The translations under genes and the position numbers were made by a program. The notes under the pieces are model-generated. The model did no database searches, was not told the origin of the DNA, and was given only the letters and a program-made list of their open reading frames with translations. A DNA stretch of 40,526 bases, taken from UBA93 sp964477205 (lineage in GTDB: Archaea; Micrarchaeota; Micrarchaeia; Norongarragalinales; Norongarragalinaceae). The stretch covers positions 1 to 40,526 of the forward strand of contig CAYZDE010000004.1 of assembly GCA_964477205.1 (NCBI GenBank). The letters run 5' to 3'. Shown in pieces: positions 37,825-40,526 of this stretch; within the stretch, counting starts at the first letter, position 1, and every line of letters starts with the position of its first letter.

Positions 37825-40104
37825 ATGTCGCGTTTTACCGGACTGTTTATTGTATTCGTTGCTTTTGCCGTGCTTGCCTCGGCCTCCAGCTTGACGCTTC
37901 TCCCGGAGAGCGTTTACACTGAAGCGTGTATCTGTGATACCGCGCAAGTGAATTTCGAGGCAACTAATACGGGCACCGACGCCGACTCGTTCACCTTCTC
38001 AATTGAAGGCGACCAGCCTTGGGGCATAGTCGCGCCTGAGAGTGCGGTCGTAGAGCCGGGCCAATCAATGCCTGTATATTCGTTCCTAACACCGACTTGC
38101 TTCTCGTCCGTTGGATTGTACGACTTCACGGTTACCGCCGCGTCTTCAACCAGCTCACAGCAATCCACAATGACTCTTAACATAGTGCCTTGCGTTTCCA
38201 TTACCGATTTGGAGCCATCGAAGTCCATGTGTTTCGGTGAGTCCAAGTCTTACCAGCTATTATTGAAGAATGACAGCCGAACCGCCGATAAGAATTACAC
38301 TCTCTTCGTCACCGGTGAGGGAGCTGCCGCGGTCACGGTGCCTACCATTGTTTTCGTTCCGAGCGAGGGCGCCTCAACGGTCCAAGTGCAAATCGACTCT
38401 ACGAAGCTCGCCATCGGCGACTTTGAAGTGCAAATCCGCGCGGTTAGCATTTACGCCTTGACCGGCCAGCCGACCGAGGATGAGGACACGATTACGCTTT
38501 CATTTGAAATCGAGGATTGCCAATCCCTTTCACTCGACTTCCCGACCCTTGAGAGTGAGCAAGTCGACAAGTGCATCGAGCGCGAGGAGTCGTTCCCGAT
38601 GGTCGTCACGAACAACGGAGCCCTTTCGGACGAGGTATGGCTTTCCTCTTCATCGACTAAAGTATCATTCGCGATTTCCAGTTTAGAGCTCGGCCCGGGA
38701 GTGTCCGAGGAAGTAATAGTCACGCTGGATGAAAGCGTTGGCAACACTTCTTTTACGCTCGTCGCCGAGTCCGGTTTGGGCGCTTCCACCAGCACGGTTC
38801 TATCGGTTGAAAGCGGCCCCTGCTACGGAGTCCGTATCACGCCGCAACTACCCGAACGCGTTTGCACCGACCGCGTCAGCAAGCACAAGGTTAAAATTGA
38901 AAACCTCGGAGACGAGGCCTGGTTCGACTTGAGCTTGTATAATGTTTCATTCATGTATTTGAACCAAACCCGCATCCACTTGAATGCAGGGGAGGAGAAG
39001 GCGGTGTACCTAGTAGTTACCCCTGGAATAAAGGATGGTAATTACACCCCGCGCTTCCTAGCGGAGTCCACTTACTCTATTGGAGAAGCCTCGCAGGAAT
39101 TCGAGCTCGTGCGCTGTTACGACGTGGAAGTCCTCACTGAGAACGACTTCGTTTGCCAGTGCCAGGACAAGGTATTCGTTGCCGAAGTGGTTAACACGGG
39201 ATTCCTGACCGACGACTTCCGCATTGAATTGTCTTCGGCACCGGAGTGGCTGGAATTCGATAATGTTTCGTCCACTACCATCGCCGGAAAGAGCAGGAAG
39301 ACATTACTCCCTCACGTGTTCACTTGCGATGCCGAGCCGGGCGAGTACGCGGTAGTATTCAATGTCCTATCTCTTTCCCAAAACTCCACGGACAAAGTTT
39401 GCCTTAACATCACGGTGCACTCCAAAGCGGAGTGCTACACCGCCCGCATCGATTTATCCGAAGGAGAATTCGTTGAATGCAAATCCACGCTCATTACCGT
39501 AAACGTGACGAACGAAGGATTACTCAAGAACACTTTTGCTTTGAGCGTTGACGCGCCGAAGTGGGTGTCCATTCAGCCGGACTTTATCACGCTCGAGCCG
39601 AAAGAGAAGGGCCAAGTGTTCCTCGTGGTCTCGCCCCCGCTAAACGAAGCGGGCAATGAATACGATGTAACCGTGAAAGCGCTCTCAACCGGCTTGTCGT
39701 CAGTAGCCACCATGAAGCTAAAGGTCGTCGGCGCAGGCGAAACCGGCTCGATTGAGTCCGAGCCATTGAACGTGAGTGTGGAATACGCTAACAATTCAAT
39801 TATCGTTAACTCGGTGGAAGGCGCGATGGTCGACTTGTACTCCCCATCCAACGAGTCTTATTCGCTCGTTGCCGGAGTAGACGGAATTGCGCTCCTTGAA
39901 ACCGGAGAGCAAGGAATTTGGATAATCACCGTTCTAAAGGACGGCTTTGAGCCGGCGGTAATCGAGTACTCGCTTGAAGGCGAGGCTTTGCCGCACACGG
40001 GAGTGTTCGTCGCGAACCAAGGCGTAGTGTACGTGCTCATACTAGCGGCGTTCCTCGTATTCGGCGCATTCGTGTACAAGCAGTTCTTCGAAGCCAAGAA
40101 GTAA
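37825..40104 (+). CDS. Six-module, cysteine-paired surface protein with C-terminal membrane anchor
   Basis: The 759-residue product has a signal peptide (residues 1-~20), six beta-sandwich-like repeats of about 100 residues, a PEGA-like last domain (about 650-720) and a C-terminal TM helix (VVYVLILAAFLVFGAFVY) before KQFFEAKK. Each repeat has a cysteine near its first strand (ICDT, MCFG, KCIE, VCTD, VCQC, ECKS) and most end in a cysteine (VPC, EDC, GPC, VRC, AEC). The internal signature is N-x-G (NTG, NNG, NLG, NEG) and L.P or L.AGE, as in NEW3/COG1470-type archaeal cell-surface domains. A structural or S-layer-associated role is inferred. The strong TATA box fits high expression. Confidence 0.8.
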   Translation: MSRFTGLFIVFVAFAVLASASSLTLLPESVYTEACICDTAQVNFEATNTGTDADSFTFSIEGDQPWGIVAPESAVVEPGQSMPVYSFLTPTCFSSVGLYDFTVTAASSTSSQQSTMTLNIVPCVSITDLEPSKSMCFGESKSYQLLLKNDSRTADKNYTLFVTGEGAAAVTVPTIVFVPSEGASTVQVQIDSTKLAIGDFEVQIRAVSIYALTGQPTEDEDTITLSFEIEDCQSLSLDFPTLESEQVDKCIEREESFPMVVTNNGALSDEVWLSSSSTKVSFAISSLELGPGVSEEVIVTLDESVGNTSFTLVAESGLGASTSTVLSVESGPCYGVRITPQLPERVCTDRVSKHKVKIENLGDEAWFDLSLYNVSFMYLNQTRIHLNAGEEKAVYLVVTPGIKDGNYTPRFLAESTYSIGEASQEFELVRCYDVEVLTENDFVCQCQDKVFVAEVVNTGFLTDDFRIELSSAPEWLEFDNVSSTTIAGKSRKTLLPHVFTCDAEPGEYAVVFNVLSLSQNSTDKVCLNITVHSKAECYTARIDLSEGEFVECKSTLITVNVTNEGLLKNTFALSVDAPKWVSIQPDFITLEPKEKGQVFLVVSPPLNEAGNEYDVTVKALSTGLSSVATMKLKVVGAGETGSIESEPLNVSVEYANNSIIVNSVEGAMVDLYSPSNESYSLVAGVDGIALLETGEQGIWIITVLKDGFEPAVIEYSLEGEALPHTGVFVANQGVVYVLILAAFLVFGAFVYKQFFEAKK

Positions 40105-40105
40105 G

Positions 40106-40130
40106 CCCCTTTTTTCTTTTCAAAAAGGGG
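40106..40130 (+). terminator. Inverted repeat after the surface protein gene
   Basis: CCCCTTTTT (40106-40114) pairs perfectly with AAAAAGGGG (40122-40130) across a 7-base loop, one base after the stop codon. The T-rich half of the stem may help termination, though archaea also end at simple T-tracts. Confidence 0.55.
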
Positions 40131-40140
40131 ACGCAACCCC

Positions 40141-40174
40141 TTTAAACCTCTTTTTCTTTAATTTTTAAGAGGTT
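40141..40174 (+). promoter_or_regulatory. Lipoprotein promoter region with short inverted repeat around its Shine-Dalgarno
   Basis: TTTAAA (40141-40146) suits a TATA box about 40 bases before ATG 40184. AACCTCTT (40145-40152) and AAGAGGTT (40167-40174) are reverse complements over a 14-base loop, and the second arm holds the GAGGTT Shine-Dalgarno. If transcription starts after the first arm, the hairpin cannot form in RNA. Confidence 0.35.
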
Positions 40175-40183
40175 GATTAAGTT

Positions 40184-40526
40184 ATGAAGAAACTTGCAAT
40201 TGTATTATTGTTTGCGTCGCTACTCGTTTTCGGGTGCATCGGCGGCGATGAAGCCGCTCCCGAAAGCGGAGTTCCAGCGCAAATCGCGGCGAGCGAATCC
40301 GCACAAGCCGGGGCCAGCGAACCAACGCAAGCCGCTGCCAGCGAGCCCGCGTCCGTTGAAGGCAATATCTTCGAAGGATTGGACTACGCGGCGATAATGG
40401 CGCTCGGTCAATCCGGCGAGTGCACGATCACTGTTCAAGAAGAGGGAGTTGCGGGCACCATGCACGTGTGGTTCGCCGACGGCAAGTCGAGAGTTGAAAT
40501 GACTTCAACGCAAGGCGGCGAGTCTT
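40184..40526 (+). CDS. Lipoprotein, cut by window end
   Basis: The frame opens at ATG 40184 (MKKLAIVLLFASLLVFGCIG) and runs off the window after 114 codons. Residues 14-18 (LVFGC) are a lipobox, so the mature protein starts at Cys18 and is lipid-linked outside the membrane. A low-complexity spacer follows, with three octapeptide repeats at residues 32-55, then the start of a folded domain (GLDYAAIMALGQSGECTITVQ). I do not recognise the domain from this part. It follows the large surface protein gene, but has its own promoter region. Confidence 0.8.
   Translation, partial: MKKLAIVLLFASLLVFGCIGGDEAAPESGVPAQIAASESAQAGASEPTQAAASEPASVEGNIFEGLDYAAIMALGQSGECTITVQEEGVAGTMHVWFADGKSRVEMTSTQGGES
40277..40348 (+). 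repeat. Three tandem 24-base units in the lipoprotein spacer
   Basis: Residues 32-39, 40-47 and 48-55 read AQIAASES, AQAGASEP and TQAAASEP, three diverged copies of a Gln-Ala-Ser-Glu-rich octapeptide. It is a probable flexible stalk between lipid anchor and domain. Confidence 0.6.

Noticed and set aside
40145..40174. Hairpin masking the lipoprotein Shine-Dalgarno as a riboswitch or thermosensor
   Set aside because: The first arm overlaps the likely TATA box and so is probably not transcribed; kept only as a note in the promoter entry.
1..40526. CRISPR array, insertion sequence, integrase or prophage
   Set aside because: No spaced repeats, transposase motifs, terminal inverted repeats or phage genes were seen; gene content is core archaeal.

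Overview
The window is a densely packed archaeal chromosome segment, moderately GC-rich by eye. The archaeal marks are geranylgeranylglyceryl-phosphate synthase, Rpo7 and Spt4, eIF2-gamma, eL41, eS24 and eS31, CDC48, Hel308, RFC-L, an RPA-like protein, Kae1 and Bud32, the archaeal beta-CASP nuclease, endonuclease Q, and class III (archaellin/pilin type) signal peptides. A tRNA-splicing endonuclease of about 380 residues, which reads best as the three-unit type described from ARMAN archaea, points to the DPANN superphylum and most likely to Micrarchaeota or a close relative. That placement is inference. No insertion sequence, CRISPR array, rRNA, integrase or phage gene is visible, so this looks like core genome. 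No stretch over 300 bases lacks a gene.

Layout. 1-636 is the truncated 5' part of a KaiC/RadA-like ATPase gene on the minus strand. It shares a symmetric TATA element with the topA operon (topA, solo NFACT-R protein). Next come cdc48, a two-helix membrane protein and a site-2 protease in one overlapping operon (3547-6670). Six small pilin-like genes follow in two convergent groups (6736-8885). The ADP-forming acetyl-CoA synthetase genes (8941-10934) diverge from the beta-CASP nuclease gene (11023-12276). A minus-strand cluster reads tpiA, speB-like, a PRPP-synthetase-like gene and endoQ (16239 down to 12273). Hel308, eL41 and Sua5/TsaC lie on plus (16349-19097), then Kae1 and Bud32 are divergent. 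An information-processing operon on minus runs from LysRS down to a CPBP protease (26280 to 20666): lysS, eIF2-gamma, adk, Fcf1-like PIN, rpo7, spt4, eS24, eS31, CPBP, with a tRNA-Lys gene on the opposite strand inside it. After endA come an anchored secreted protein, RFC-L, an Obg-family GTPase, a membrane-tethered thioredoxin-fold protein, an ADP-dependent sugar kinase, CysRS, a UPF0200 nucleotide kinase, an RPA-like protein, an NAD-dependent epimerase and GGGP synthase. The window ends with a 759-residue modular, cysteine-paired surface protein and the start of a lipoprotein gene.

How the genes work together. Sua5, Kae1 and Bud32 belong to tRNA t6A synthesis. EndA, LysRS, CysRS, tRNA-Lys, eIF2-gamma and the ribosomal proteins serve translation. 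ADP-dependent kinase, TPI and AcdAB fit a fermentative sugar-to-acetate energy metabolism. CDC48 with a membrane protein and S2P suggests membrane-protein turnover. The pilins, thioredoxin-fold protein, modular surface protein and lipoprotein serve the envelope. Many neighbours overlap by 1-4 bases (ATGA, GTGA, TTGA or TAATG), and several convergent pairs overlap by 4-29 bases. Both leaderless genes (TATA about 26-30 bases before the start codon) and leadered genes with an extended Shine-Dalgarno (AGGTGAT type) are present.
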